Assembly (NCBI RefSeq): GCF_000685215.1
Contig: NZ_ARYJ01000003.1
Location: forward strand, 310,001-374,000
Source of the DNA: Hyphomonas jannaschiana VP2
GTDB taxonomy: Bacteria; Pseudomonadota; Alphaproteobacteria; Caulobacterales; Hyphomonadaceae
DNA: 64,000 nucleotides
Direction: 5' to 3'
The notes below the pieces were generated by a model. The model was not told the DNA's origin and made no database searches. It saw only the letters and a program-made list of their open reading frames with translations. The translations under genes and the position numbers were made by a program. This document shows, in pieces, positions 8,117 through 17,530 of the stretch (position 1 is its first letter; every line of letters starts with the position of its first letter).

Positions 8117-10369
8117 CTAGTACCGGTAGCGGAGGAACACACCCACGCTGCGCGGGCGCGAATAGGTCAGCAGGTCAACGCCGAGGCTGTCGATCGGGTT
8201 GGCCGAAGTGAGGTAAGCCTCATCCGTCAGGTTGCGGCCCCAGAGGCCCCCTTCGACATGGCCGCCCGGTGTCAGGATCGACAGTTCGGCACCGACGAGC
8301 CACAGCTCGGGATCGGACAGACGCTCCCGGTTGGTGCTGTCGAAGTAGACCTTCGATCGGTAAGATACATCAACGCTCGGTGTGATCTGGAAGCCGGAGT
8401 CGAGATCAATCGTGTAAGCGCCGCGGCCTGTCAGGCTGAACTCTGGAGCTTGCGGCATCTTGTTGCCGGAATAGTCGTCGCCCAGCGATTTGTAGTCGCC
8501 ATATTCAGCATGCAGCCAGGCAAGTCCAAGCGACAGATCAAGATTGGCGATTGGACGGGCTACAAACTCTGCTTCCGCGCCGTACATCTCGGCGGAGGCT
8601 GCATTGTCCAGCACCTGAACGGTGAGGCCGCCACGTTCGACTGTCGAATAGGCCTGGATGTCCTGATAGTCATAGTAGAAGCCAGACAGGTTCATCCGAA
8701 GGCGGTTGCCGAGCAGATCGCTCTTTGAGCCGACTTCGAAAGCGTCGACCGTTTCGTTATTGTACGGCTCGATTTGCTCCGGGCTGTCCGCATTACCGCC
8801 GAAGAAACCGCCGGATTTATAGCCGCGACTATAGCTTGCGAACAGGTTCGTCGTATCGGTCAGGTCATATTTCAATCCGATTTTTCCTGACCAGTCGCTG
8901 AAGGTCTTGTCGGCCTGGTAGGTAAAGAGCGTGACCGCCTGTTCCGCAATGGTTGAGTAGTCCATCGACTTCTCGTCTGCAGACCAGCGAAGACCTGCCG
9001 TCAGGAAGAGCCGGGGTGCGATCTCATAGTCTGCCTGGCCAAAGACCGCATAGGAGTCTGTTTCCTGCGTATACGGATAGCCGAGAAAGATGACCGAGTT
9101 CTCCGGGCTGGCACCCGTCGGGTTGCTTGGCGAGACGAACAGAGGACGCAGGATGCGAAGGATGTCGTAGGCGCTATCGCTGGTCGTTTCGTCATTCATG
9201 TAATATGCGCCGACCACCCATTTCAGCTTTTCGCCGTCAGATGCCAGACGCAGTTCTTGAGAGAGCTGTTTCTGATTATTGAAATAGTAGGCTTCCAGCA
9301 TCTGCAGTGGGCTGGAGTCGGTGTTTTCGTGCGCCCTGCGCTCGACGTCCTGATAAGCCGTAATGGAAGTAAGTGTCAGGTCGCCGATTTCGCGGTCAAC
9401 GGTGAGGGCAGCGCTCCACAGGGAGATCTTGTCCTTGCCTTCGATATCGGCAGTCACTTTGTACGGATCGGGATTCGTGTCTGCAAAGCCGAGCGCGTCG
9501 GTGCAGAGACCGCTGCGATAGTAGGCCGGTGCGCAGACACCGTCAGCACCAGCGGCGGATGGATCGGCCGGAAACAGCTGGCGTGATTTCGGCTGTACTG
9601 CGCCGCCAAGGTTGGTGAAAGTGTTGAGCGTCAGCAGTACGTCAGTCTTGTCGTCCGGCGTATAGAGAAGTGAACCGCGCAGGGCATAGTGCTCTGCATT
9701 GTTTACCTTGTTCCCTGTGACAGTATTGGTGGAATACCCTTCGTCCTCGGAATACTGGCCGGCAAGGCGGAATGCGAGCTTGTCGCTGACAACCGGGCCG
9801 CCGAAGCCGAACGTTGCGTCCAGCGCGTCAAAACTGCCGTATTCGATCGATGCATAGCCTTCCGGCGAGAAGGTTGGACGCTTGGCGATCACGTTGATGG
9901 CGCCACCCGTTGTATTACGGCCGTAGAGGGTTCCCTGTGGTCCGCGAAGAACCTCAACACGATCAAGGTCATAGAAGGCTGAGTATTGGGCAAGCGGTGA
10001 ACCGATATAGACACCATCCGCATAGAGGCCGACGCCGCTGGAAGAGGTCGGGTTAAAGTCATTCAGGCCAGCGCCGCGGATGAAAATCTTCGGATTCGCG
10101 GCCGCGTCAGCCGCAGCAATGCGCAGGCCGGGGACGAGATTGTCGAGCGAGGTGACGTTCTCGACACGCTGCTTTTCGAGGGTCGAGGCAGAGAGGGCCG
10201 TGATGGCGATCGGCACGTCCTGCACGTTTTCAGTGCGTTTCTGCGCTGTCACGACTATGCTTTCGAGGCGCGCTGTTTCGTCTTCCTGTGGTTCCGAAGC
10301 TGTTTGCGCGGCGGCCGTACCGCTCCACAGGAGCGCTGCAGCGCCCGTACCGATCAAGAGGTTTCTCAT
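8117..10369 (-). CDS. TonB-dependent outer-membrane receptor
   Basis: A 750-residue TonB-dependent transporter. A signal peptide ends near AAAQTASE. The TonB box region is LESIVVTAQKR, the plug has VEVLRGPQGTLYGRNTTGGAINVI, and the barrel ends in aromatic SVGVFLRYRY, the usual outer-membrane terminal signal. No N-terminal signalling domain is present, so it does not act through an anti-sigma factor. ATG at 10369 was chosen because AAAGGA lies seven bases upstream. It precedes an MFS gene and is divergent from a TetR regulator, which is the typical layout of a substrate-induced uptake system. The ligand cannot be told from sequence. Confidence 0.93.
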   Translation of the reverse strand: MRNLLIGTGAAALLWSGTAAAQTASEPQEDETARLESIVVTAQKRTENVQDVPIAITALSASTLEKQRVENVTSLDNLVPGLRIAAADAAANPKIFIRGAGLNDFNPTSSSGVGLYADGVYIGSPLAQYSAFYDLDRVEVLRGPQGTLYGRNTTGGAINVIAKRPTFSPEGYASIEYGSFDALDATFGFGGPVVSDKLAFRLAGQYSEDEGYSTNTVTGNKVNNAEHYALRGSLLYTPDDKTDVLLTLNTFTNLGGAVQPKSRQLFPADPSAAGADGVCAPAYYRSGLCTDALGFADTNPDPYKVTADIEGKDKISLWSAALTVDREIGDLTLTSITAYQDVERRAHENTDSSPLQMLEAYYFNNQKQLSQELRLASDGEKLKWVVGAYYMNDETTSDSAYDILRILRPLFVSPSNPTGASPENSVIFLGYPYTQETDSYAVFGQADYEIAPRLFLTAGLRWSADEKSMDYSTIAEQAVTLFTYQADKTFSDWSGKIGLKYDLTDTTNLFASYSRGYKSGGFFGGNADSPEQIEPYNNETVDAFEVGSKSDLLGNRLRMNLSGFYYDYQDIQAYSTVERGGLTVQVLDNAASAEMYGAEAEFVARPIANLDLSLGLAWLHAEYGDYKSLGDDYSGNKMPQAPEFSLTGRGAYTIDLDSGFQITPSVDVSYRSKVYFDSTNRERLSDPELWLVGAELSILTPGGHVEGGLWGRNLTDEAYLTSANPIDSLGVDLLTYSRPRSVGVFLRYRY

Positions 10370-10409
10370 GACAGTGTCCTTTCCTTCCATCCCTATCGGA
10401 ACGAATGGA

Positions 10410-10447
10410 TAGCGATCACTAGCGATTTTACAATAGTTTTAATTACC
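10410..10447. promoter_or_regulatory. Candidate operator region between TonB receptor and TetR genes
   Basis: This part of the divergent promoter holds TAGCGATCA (10410-10418), also found inverted at 5017-5025. It overlaps the near-palindrome ATCACTAGCGAT (10415-10426). It also holds AATAGTTTTAATTACC (10432-10447), related at 12 of 16 positions to the palindrome at 3316-3331. The adjoining TetR protein is the likely binder. Confidence 0.45.
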
Positions 10448-10511
10448 GTTTTGTGATGTTTCTTTGAGATGAGTGATTTATGAGCAATGGACGCATGGAG
10501 ATAGACAAATA

Positions 10512-11189
10512 ATGAGCCCTCAAAAAAGACCGCCTTCCCGCAAGACGGTCGAAAAGCGAAAGCAGGTCTCCACGACGGCCAAACAGCAACCGCAACAGAC
10601 GCGGTCTCAGGATACATATGAACTGATCCTGGAAACGACAGGCAACCTGTTGGACGAAGTCGGCCTGGAACGCCTGTCGACCAATCTTGTCTGCCGCCGT
10701 GCCGGGCTGACGCCGCCGGCGCTCTACCGTTATTTCCCGAATAAGTATGCCATCTTGCGCGAACTGGGCGACCGGCTGATGGCGTTGCAGGACGAAGCCG
10801 TGCTTTCCTGGATTGATGAAGGAGGACTTGAAACCGAAGATTTCGATGCTGCGGTTGCGAGCAATGTCCGCCTGCAAGAGCGCGTGAATGAAATTACTCG
10901 GCAGTTCCCCGGCAATATCTTCGTTCTGCGTGCTTTGCGGGCGATCCCACTTCTGCGTGAGGTGCGCATCGCTTCCAGGGATATGGTCGCCGAACGGATG
11001 GCGGATGCCATGGTTGCGGCCGGGCACACGGCATCTCGTGAGCGATTGTTGGAAGCCGCTTGTCTGACGACAGAACTGACCTATAGCGGAATGGAAATGA
11101 TCCTTGAGGAACCGTCGCGTGACGGGCGTCAAATCTGTGTCGATCTCGCCAGAATGATGGTGACATACTACTCTCAGCTTGACTCCTGA
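10512..11189 (+). CDS. TetR-family transcriptional regulator
   Basis: A 225-residue repressor-like protein. The helix-turn-helix lies at about residues 55-77 (LSTNLVCRRAGLTPPALYRYF), preceded by a basic, glutamine-rich tail of about 30 residues that is longer than usual. The C-terminal part is the ligand domain and shows no specific family motif. ATG at 10512 has GGAG 11 bases upstream; an in-frame GTG at 10473 would add 13 residues. It is divergent from the TonB receptor gene and is the probable controller of the left-hand uptake and amide-degradation genes. Confidence 0.88.
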   Translation: MSPQKRPPSRKTVEKRKQVSTTAKQQPQQTRSQDTYELILETTGNLLDEVGLERLSTNLVCRRAGLTPPALYRYFPNKYAILRELGDRLMALQDEAVLSWIDEGGLETEDFDAAVASNVRLQERVNEITRQFPGNIFVLRALRAIPLLREVRIASRDMVAERMADAMVAAGHTASRERLLEAACLTTELTYSGMEMILEEPSRDGRQICVDLARMMVTYYSQLDS

Positions 11190-11239
11190 GGGTCAGTGGT
11201 GGGCCGGAGAGAGAAATCTCAGCTTGTCTTCAGCCCCAC

Positions 11240-12946
11240 TCACTGCGTGCATAGAAGCGACAGCTCATCGGTGAGTTCCGGACGAAGCAGGAAGAACGTT
11301 CGAGATAACCGGTTTGTCAACTCGCACCTGCGGCGACCGTCATTCAGAACCGGATCGGTTGCAAGTTGAGCGATAAGTGTTCTGGTGGTTTCAGTTTCGA
11401 TCTCAGCGCGGCTTCCACCATCCTCCGGCGTGTCGAACATCATGGTCTGCGTCGGTGCGTCTGTTGTGACTTCGGGCCAGTGCGGACACGGCTCACCCGC
11501 AACCGAACCCGGATCTTGGCCGTGGGCGAATTGCGCCCAGCAGGACATCATGGTCTGAGAAAGTGCTTGTCGGCCGGGTGCGTTCGTTTTCGTGAACAGA
11601 CGCTTGTCGAGCTTGCCCATAAAGTTCTCGAAATTTCCAAACACGAATGGAATTTCCAGGCTGTGAGCCGCGCCAATCATCTCGCTCAGGTCGCTGGGAC
11701 CGACACGGGCTTCCTCATCCCAATCAAACCGGTACGTCCGTACAGGGCCGGTGTCTGCATCGAGGAGCTGGCCCGCAAATTCCGACACGCCGAGCGTTCG
11801 CCACAGGCCCGTCATGTAATGGGACACGGCTGAATAATGGTCACTATCCCGGGGGGTGGGAAAGACGAAGAAGGTCTTTTTGATCATCTGCGGATCAAAT
11901 GCGAGGAGGTATTTCGCTTCATCTCTGTTGGAGCCGATTATCACCGGCAGGTTCGCGCCAGACTGGTGGCTTGCAATGGCATCAGCGAGAGGCTCATCAG
12001 GCAGCGTTACACCATCGCGGATCACGACCGGTGTGCGGCCAGTGCGGTAGGCATCAAAAATGCGTTCCAGCGCAGCCTGGCGAAGCGCGACTGAGTCAGG
12101 CTCGCTCAGACCGGAAAAAGCTTGCGCGGCAGGTACTGCGCCGGTGATCGAAGCCGCCATTCCGTCTGAAGACAGTTCAAGTGGAACACTCATCGGCAAA
12201 CCACTTTGTGCGATGGCTGCACGATAAAGCCCGTCGGCTTCCGGCATAGCCAGCAGGGCAAGCACATTATTCGCGCCAGCGCTTTCCCCGAACAGGGTGA
12301 CGGCGTCAGGATCCCCGCCGAAATTTCTGATGTTCTGTCGTGTCCATTTCAGTGCCTGCACCAGATCCAGCAGCGCAAAATTGGCAATGCCATCTTCCAG
12401 GGCTGGGTGGGCAAACCAACCCAGTGGTCCCAGGCGATATTGGACAACTACGACGATGACATTTTCGGATTGTGCGAGAGCAGAGCCGTCATATTGGGCT
12501 GCCCGTCCCCAGACGTTCGATCCTCCATGGATCCAGAACATCACGGGCAGGTTGCTTCGGCTTGTCGCGTCTGAAGGGGCGTAGATATCAAGATAAAGAC
12601 AGTCTTCATTCCCTCGCAGCTCGCCCTTGGGGATTCCAAACAGGCCGTCCAGACCATTGGTGAGCTGAGGGCACCAGTTCGCATGCTGCAAGGCAGTGCG
12701 CGTGCTGTCCTGATAGGGAAGCGGCTCCGTCGCGCGCCACCTCAGGTCGCCGATGGGGGGCTTTGCATAAGGAATGCCGAGCCAGGTACGTGCCTTGTTC
12801 TCAGAGATACCGCCGACATATGCGCCTGCATCTGTCCTGACCAGTGTGTCGTCCTGTTTTGAAAGTGGCAGGTCGGCCAAAGGCGGCGCCTTGGCGCAAG
12901 CCGCCATGAGCAGGCAGAGAAGCAGGACAAACAGTCTAGATGCCAA
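11240..12946 (-). CDS. Type B carboxylesterase, lipoprotein
   Basis: A 568-residue serine esterase of the carboxylesterase/cholinesterase fold. The nucleophile Ser222 is in GESAGA. EDCLYLDIYAP (about 115-124) is the second family signature, and the oxyanion region is FWIHGGSNVWG. The N-terminus is a lipoprotein signal with Cys17 in LMAAC, so the enzyme is probably anchored in the cell envelope. The start is a TTG at 12946 with AAGGAAA six to eight bases upstream; it overlaps the end of the GH3 gene by 11 bases, so the two are coupled. Next to a glycosidase, a sulfatase and a second esterase, it probably removes ester groups from a complex glycoside or polysaccharide. Confidence 0.88.
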   Translation of the reverse strand: MASRLFVLLLCLLMAACAKAPPLADLPLSKQDDTLVRTDAGAYVGGISENKARTWLGIPYAKPPIGDLRWRATEPLPYQDSTRTALQHANWCPQLTNGLDGLFGIPKGELRGNEDCLYLDIYAPSDATSRSNLPVMFWIHGGSNVWGRAAQYDGSALAQSENVIVVVVQYRLGPLGWFAHPALEDGIANFALLDLVQALKWTRQNIRNFGGDPDAVTLFGESAGANNVLALLAMPEADGLYRAAIAQSGLPMSVPLELSSDGMAASITGAVPAAQAFSGLSEPDSVALRQAALERIFDAYRTGRTPVVIRDGVTLPDEPLADAIASHQSGANLPVIIGSNRDEAKYLLAFDPQMIKKTFFVFPTPRDSDHYSAVSHYMTGLWRTLGVSEFAGQLLDADTGPVRTYRFDWDEEARVGPSDLSEMIGAAHSLEIPFVFGNFENFMGKLDKRLFTKTNAPGRQALSQTMMSCWAQFAHGQDPGSVAGEPCPHWPEVTTDAPTQTMMFDTPEDGGSRAEIETETTRTLIAQLATDPVLNDGRRRCELTNRLSRTFFLLRPELTDELSLLCTQ

Positions 12947-15071
12947 GGTCTATTTCCTTTTCAAAATCCAGGATCGTTTCAAGAGAAGCTGTATCGCGGG
13001 CCGAGCAGGCGACCTTGATTTTGTGATGTCCTGATTCAATTCGCCATGTTCGCGCGTCGGGATCGAACCACGCAAGGTCTCTCGGGGCCACCGTGAATGT
13101 CGTTTCGGCTTTTTCACCAGGGGCAAGCCTTAAACGACTAAATCCGCGGAGACTTTGCCGCGGCCTGACAGCGCTTTGTCCGGGCCAGCATATATAGAGT
13201 TGCGGGGTGTCGATGGCTGTCCAGCTGCCGGTGTTCTCTACCGTGGCGTTGACCTCAAGCCCGCCGTCGTCCCGGCGTATCGCGCGAATGTTCGAATATC
13301 TGAATTCGCTGTATGTCAGGCCGTGGCCGAAGGGAAACCGGGGTTCATGTTCGTCCCGATCGAACAGGGAGTATCCGTGCCAGTATCCGTATTCGATGTT
13401 GTGCGTGCTGATGTCGAAGGGCGGGTAGTGATCGGCGTCCTGCGCCACAGTGAAAGGCAGGCGGCCGGAAGGACTGACATCGCCGAACAGAAGGCGAGGC
13501 AGGGCCGCGCCTCCTTCCATACCCGCATAAAATGTTTGCATAGCAGCCGGCACTATATCGATCCATTCTTCAACCATGACAGCAGAGCCGGCAACGAGGA
13601 TCACGATGGTTCTGGGGTTTGTCGAAGCAACCCGGCGGATAAGTTCAATCTGGTCGTCCGGCAAGGAGAGGCTCCTGCGGTCTCCTCCAATCGGATTCCT
13701 CTGGCCACGTTTTCTGGCACCGTCCAGGATGGAGGAGAGGTTCTCCGGAAGTTCCTCCTGACCAAGATTAATGTCACTTGGAATGTATTCGCCTTCCTCA
13801 ACAGCCGTGTACCCGGCTATGACAATTGCAGCATCGAATTCCGCAGCGGCTTCTCCGGCGGCGCGCGCATCAAGCTCATCGCCTGCGTAGGTAACGTTTT
13901 CGGAGCCTAGATAAGCCTCAAGGCCTTCGAGTGGCGTGATGACATGCGGTGGACTGACCCTTGAAGAACCGCGGTCGCCTGTATTTTCCAGCGCCGCCAA
14001 TCTGCCAAAGACGCCAACACGGTGCACTTTGTCCTTGTTGAAGGGCAGAACATCACGGTTCCACAATAGTGCGGCGGACTGTTCAGCAACGGTACGGGCG
14101 AGGATTGCATGATCGGAGCAGGCAACCAGATCTGCCGGATAACTCTTGTGCGGGTCGTCCGTCATATGGATTTTCTTCAGAATACCGAGAATACGGCAGA
14201 CAGAGGTATCGACCACTTCTTCAGGGATCTCACCATTGCGAACTGCGTTCAGAAGATTCTCGCCGAACCATGCCGGCTCCGGATTTTCGATGTCCAGTCC
14301 TGCTTCCGCACCGTGGGGACTGTAGACACCGAGCACCCAATCGGAGTGTACGAATCCCTCAAAGTTCCACTCGTTACGAAGAATATCCGTCAGGAGGTAT
14401 CTGTTCTGTCCGCAATAGGTACCGTTGACCTTGTTGTAGGAGCTCATAACGGAAAGGCAGCCGGATTCGATCACCTTTCGGAAATGCGGAAGATAGATTT
14501 CCCGGAGCGTGCGCTCGTCTGTTCTTACATCCAGGTTAAAGCGGGTGTTTTCTATACTGTTCAGAGCGAAATGCTTCACCGTTGAAATGACGTTGTGGTG
14601 TTGCGTACCCTGCGAAAGAGCGCTGCCCATTTCTCCGAGGTGGTAGGAGTCTTCTCCATAGGTTTCCTGCGCACGTCCCCAGCCTGGATGACGCAGCAGG
14701 TTTACACAGACCTGTCCGAGAAGGTTGACGCCTTGGGCGCGCGCTTCCAGCGCCATCGCTTCACCGACACGCCATTCTAGATCCCGGTCAAAGGTTGCCC
14801 CGCGTGCCATGGAGCAAGGAAAGCAGGTCGAATGTCCAACGATAACACCTCTCGGCCCGTCGCTGAATTTCAATCCTTCAATGCCAAGACGCTCATTTGC
14901 GCCACCGGCGGGATACGGCTTGGCGCCCCATTGTTTGGATTCTGCGTGTATACTGTAGAATCCGCTGCCAGACATCATGGAGACTTTTTCTTCGAGGCTT
15001 AACTCCGCTACGATTTCTTCAATGGTCATCGAGTGGAAGATGTCGCCGTGACAGCTCGTATTGTCTGGCAT
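12936..15071 (-). CDS. Glycoside hydrolase family 3 beta-glycosidase
   Basis: A 711-residue GH3 enzyme with the two-domain catalytic core and a C-terminal fibronectin-III-like domain. The nucleophile Asp244 lies in GFVHSDWVLG; KHF (166-168) and SDGPRG (70-75) are substrate-site motifs of the family. The last 120 residues (from about VNATVENTG) form the Fn3-like end. No signal peptide is visible, so the enzyme is probably cytoplasmic and acts on imported oligosaccharides or glycosides. It lies downstream of a TonB receptor gene on the same strand, separated by a hairpin, and is coupled to the esterase gene. Confidence 0.92.
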   Translation of the reverse strand: MPDNTSCHGDIFHSMTIEEIVAELSLEEKVSMMSGSGFYSIHAESKQWGAKPYPAGGANERLGIEGLKFSDGPRGVIVGHSTCFPCSMARGATFDRDLEWRVGEAMALEARAQGVNLLGQVCVNLLRHPGWGRAQETYGEDSYHLGEMGSALSQGTQHHNVISTVKHFALNSIENTRFNLDVRTDERTLREIYLPHFRKVIESGCLSVMSSYNKVNGTYCGQNRYLLTDILRNEWNFEGFVHSDWVLGVYSPHGAEAGLDIENPEPAWFGENLLNAVRNGEIPEEVVDTSVCRILGILKKIHMTDDPHKSYPADLVACSDHAILARTVAEQSAALLWNRDVLPFNKDKVHRVGVFGRLAALENTGDRGSSRVSPPHVITPLEGLEAYLGSENVTYAGDELDARAAGEAAAEFDAAIVIAGYTAVEEGEYIPSDINLGQEELPENLSSILDGARKRGQRNPIGGDRRSLSLPDDQIELIRRVASTNPRTIVILVAGSAVMVEEWIDIVPAAMQTFYAGMEGGAALPRLLFGDVSPSGRLPFTVAQDADHYPPFDISTHNIEYGYWHGYSLFDRDEHEPRFPFGHGLTYSEFRYSNIRAIRRDDGGLEVNATVENTGSWTAIDTPQLYICWPGQSAVRPRQSLRGFSRLRLAPGEKAETTFTVAPRDLAWFDPDARTWRIESGHHKIKVACSARDTASLETILDFEKEIDLGI

Positions 15072-15099
15072 CCGGGTGCTTTCTTATCAGAGAGAAATA

Positions 15100-15123
15100 C
15101 GGGGCCGGAGTGACCCGGCCCCG
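15100..15123 (-). terminator. GC-rich hairpin between TonB receptor and GH3 genes
   Basis: A perfect 9-base-pair stem (CGGGGCCGG, loop AGTGAC, CCGGCCCCG) lies just after the receptor stop. On the minus strand it is followed by a weak T-rich run (TATTTCTCTC), so it may be a partial terminator or processing stem that lowers GH3-esterase expression relative to the receptor. Confidence 0.6.
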
Positions 15124-15140
15124 GTGAGAGTTCGGAGGTG

Positions 15141-17432
15141 TCAGAAGGAAGCTGTCAGACGGGCCCCGAAGTAGCGCTCGGAGTCGCGCGGCAGATACTG
15201 GCTGATCACGCCTGGATAGAGTGGGTCCGCAAAGATGTTGGACGCATATGTTTCATCCAGCAGGTTCCGGACATAGATCGAGGCAGTCCAGCTTCCATCG
15301 TCGTCTTCGATCCCTGCACTCAGATGCAGCAGGCCGTAGCCATCCTGCGTCGTGTTCGGGTTCTGATCGATCTGGAACTGGACATCGCTCTGCCAGCTGC
15401 CATCGAGCTGGAAGAATCCATCGAAGGGCAGGGTTGCCAGCGGAATGTCCTGCCGAAGGCTGGCCGTAAAGCGCCAGTCTGGCGAGTTCGGAAGGTCTTC
15501 ACCTGAAAGGTCTTGTGCACCGTTGATGCAGCCTTCAGCCACCGTCTGCCCCCGGTAGCATTGTGCAAAAGGGAAGCTGTCGACCTTGGCATCCGTATAT
15601 GCGATCCCGCCCTGCAGCAGAGTCGTATCCGTCAGCAGTGCGGTCGCGTCCAGTTCGATCCCTTTGGTGCTGACCTTGCCAGCATTGGCCACAACGACCG
15701 TAGACGCGGCAACATCGCGTTCCTGAGCCTGAAAGTCTTCATAATCTGTCCAGAAAGCGGCAGCATTGAACTGCAGACGGCCATTTGCGGTTTGCACTTT
15801 CAGGCCGGCCTCATAGCTGTCGGATTGCTCTGCATCCACATATTGCGTGTTCTGTGGCGCGGTGAAGATCACGTCAAAGGCCCGGCCCTTATATCCGCGC
15901 GCATAACGAACATAGGTCATGACATCTTCGTTCCATTGCTGGCGGAGGCCGATGTCCCCGACGAGAGCCGTATCGGATGTATCGCCATCAATGTCCGCCG
16001 GTGTGCCGGCAGAGCCACCCAGCGGGAAGTCACCCGGTTGGAGGACATTCGTCGGATCGCGGTAGACTTTGTAGTCCAGTGTTTCGTTGATCAGGCGCAA
16101 GCCGCCGAAGAGCGTCGTGCCCTGACCGAAGTGATAGTTTCCGCTGGCGAAGGCCGCATAGTTCTTGTTACCGACCGAGCCGTTGAACTGGCCGCTCTGG
16201 CCTACCACGCCTAAGGCGGTTCTGGCTTCGATACGGCGCCGGAAAGACCGGTCGAGATTCAGCTGGAACAAGTAGGCACCAATCACATAGTCGAAATTAT
16301 CCCATTGGGGAGAGGCGAGGCGGAATTCCTGCGAGATTTGGGACAGGCTGGTCTGACCACTGTTCAGATCGAAAGTGATGACGCCCGGGATCGGATCTTC
16401 GAAATCCAATGCATCCACATCGATGTTATTTTCGAAATCCCACTCCCTATACGCTGTGATCGAGGTGAAAGTGTAGCCATTGCCAAACCGGTATTCTGCT
16501 TTGCCGGACAAGCCCCATTGTTCGGAATTGTTGTAGACCGGGGCGTTCAGTTTGGTCTGGCGATTCTCCGGGCTTGCAACGACCGGGTCGAGCAGTGCGT
16601 CGAGAGTGGCGCCGACAACCGGGTTCAGGGCCGTTGAAGTATCGCGGATCTGATAGGCGCAGCAATCTTGCTGCGTGTCGCGGTAATCCGCAATGAAGGT
16701 GAGATCTAGTGCGTCACTGGGTTGTACCAGAATTTTTCCGCGTACGCCCCAATTGTCATAGCCGTTCAGGTTCCGCCCGTCGGAGACGTTCTTGATGTGA
16801 CCCTTCTGGGACTTTGTGAAAGCGGTCAGCCGGCCGAGGACCGTCTCAGAAATCGGGCTTGCGACAGTACCGCGGAGCGCATATTCCTCGTTTTCGGCGA
16901 TCAGAGCGTCGAATTTGCCGCTCAGGGTTCGTGTCGGGGCCTGGGTGGTGACCGAGATGACACCGGCCGAGGCGTTCTTCCCGAACAGGGTGCTCTGCGG
17001 CCCGCGCAGGACTTCGACCCGTTCGACATCGACCAGGTCCTGGAAGCCCTGGCCCTGACGCGCCAGCACGACATCATCTACCACAAAGGAAACGCTCGGC
17101 TCGACGCCGGAAGAGAAGACTTCAGTTCCGACACCGCGGATACGTACCGAACTATTCAGTTCGTTTGAGCTCTGCGTGAATGTCAGGGACGGGACGAGAG
17201 TGGCAAGGCCCTCAATTGAAGAAACCCCCGAATTTTCCAGATCAGCGCCAGAACGGGCGGAAACTGCGACGGGGACGTCCTGAAGGGTTTCGGGGCGTTT
17301 GGTCGCCGTAACCATCACTGTGTCGAGCTTGCGCTCTGTTTCTCCGCTTTCGTCCTGGGCGTAGGCGGGGGCGGCAAGGCAAGTGCCAAGTGCGATGCAA
17401 GAGGCCGTGATGGCCAGTCGATAATGAAGCAT
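15141..17432 (-). CDS. TonB-dependent outer-membrane receptor
   Basis: A 763-residue TonB-dependent transporter. The signal peptide ends near APAYAQDE, the TonB box region is LDTVMVTATKRPE, and the plug has VEVLRGPQSTLFGKNASAGVISV. The barrel ends in YFGARLTASF with a terminal Phe. ATG at 17432 is preceded by GGGAGGATATTC, a strong ribosome site. Its promoter carries ATCCAAGTGGATG, which is also found (11 of 13 positions) before the symporter operon at 18296, so both are probably controlled by the TetR protein between them. It likely imports the glycoside or oligosaccharide handled by the neighbouring GH3, esterase and sulfatase. Confidence 0.93.
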   Translation of the reverse strand: MLHYRLAITASCIALGTCLAAPAYAQDESGETERKLDTVMVTATKRPETLQDVPVAVSARSGADLENSGVSSIEGLATLVPSLTFTQSSNELNSSVRIRGVGTEVFSSGVEPSVSFVVDDVVLARQGQGFQDLVDVERVEVLRGPQSTLFGKNASAGVISVTTQAPTRTLSGKFDALIAENEEYALRGTVASPISETVLGRLTAFTKSQKGHIKNVSDGRNLNGYDNWGVRGKILVQPSDALDLTFIADYRDTQQDCCAYQIRDTSTALNPVVGATLDALLDPVVASPENRQTKLNAPVYNNSEQWGLSGKAEYRFGNGYTFTSITAYREWDFENNIDVDALDFEDPIPGVITFDLNSGQTSLSQISQEFRLASPQWDNFDYVIGAYLFQLNLDRSFRRRIEARTALGVVGQSGQFNGSVGNKNYAAFASGNYHFGQGTTLFGGLRLINETLDYKVYRDPTNVLQPGDFPLGGSAGTPADIDGDTSDTALVGDIGLRQQWNEDVMTYVRYARGYKGRAFDVIFTAPQNTQYVDAEQSDSYEAGLKVQTANGRLQFNAAAFWTDYEDFQAQERDVAASTVVVANAGKVSTKGIELDATALLTDTTLLQGGIAYTDAKVDSFPFAQCYRGQTVAEGCINGAQDLSGEDLPNSPDWRFTASLRQDIPLATLPFDGFFQLDGSWQSDVQFQIDQNPNTTQDGYGLLHLSAGIEDDDGSWTASIYVRNLLDETYASNIFADPLYPGVISQYLPRDSERYFGARLTASF

Positions 17433-17470
17433 GAATATCCTCCCGGGCAAACTGGCTTCATCCAGTTTTT

Positions 17471-17484
17471 CATCCAAGTGGATG
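17471..17484. promoter_or_regulatory. Candidate TetR operator upstream of TonB receptor
   Basis: CATCCAAGTGGATG is an inverted repeat with 6-base arms and a 2-base spacer. It lies 39 bases before the receptor start and matches 11 of 13 positions of the sequence at 18296-18308 in the divergent TetR-symporter promoter. Confidence 0.5.
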
Positions 17485-17530
17485 GATTTCATGCGGGCGC
17501 AGATTTGTCAACGCCCCGGTCCCGCACTTT

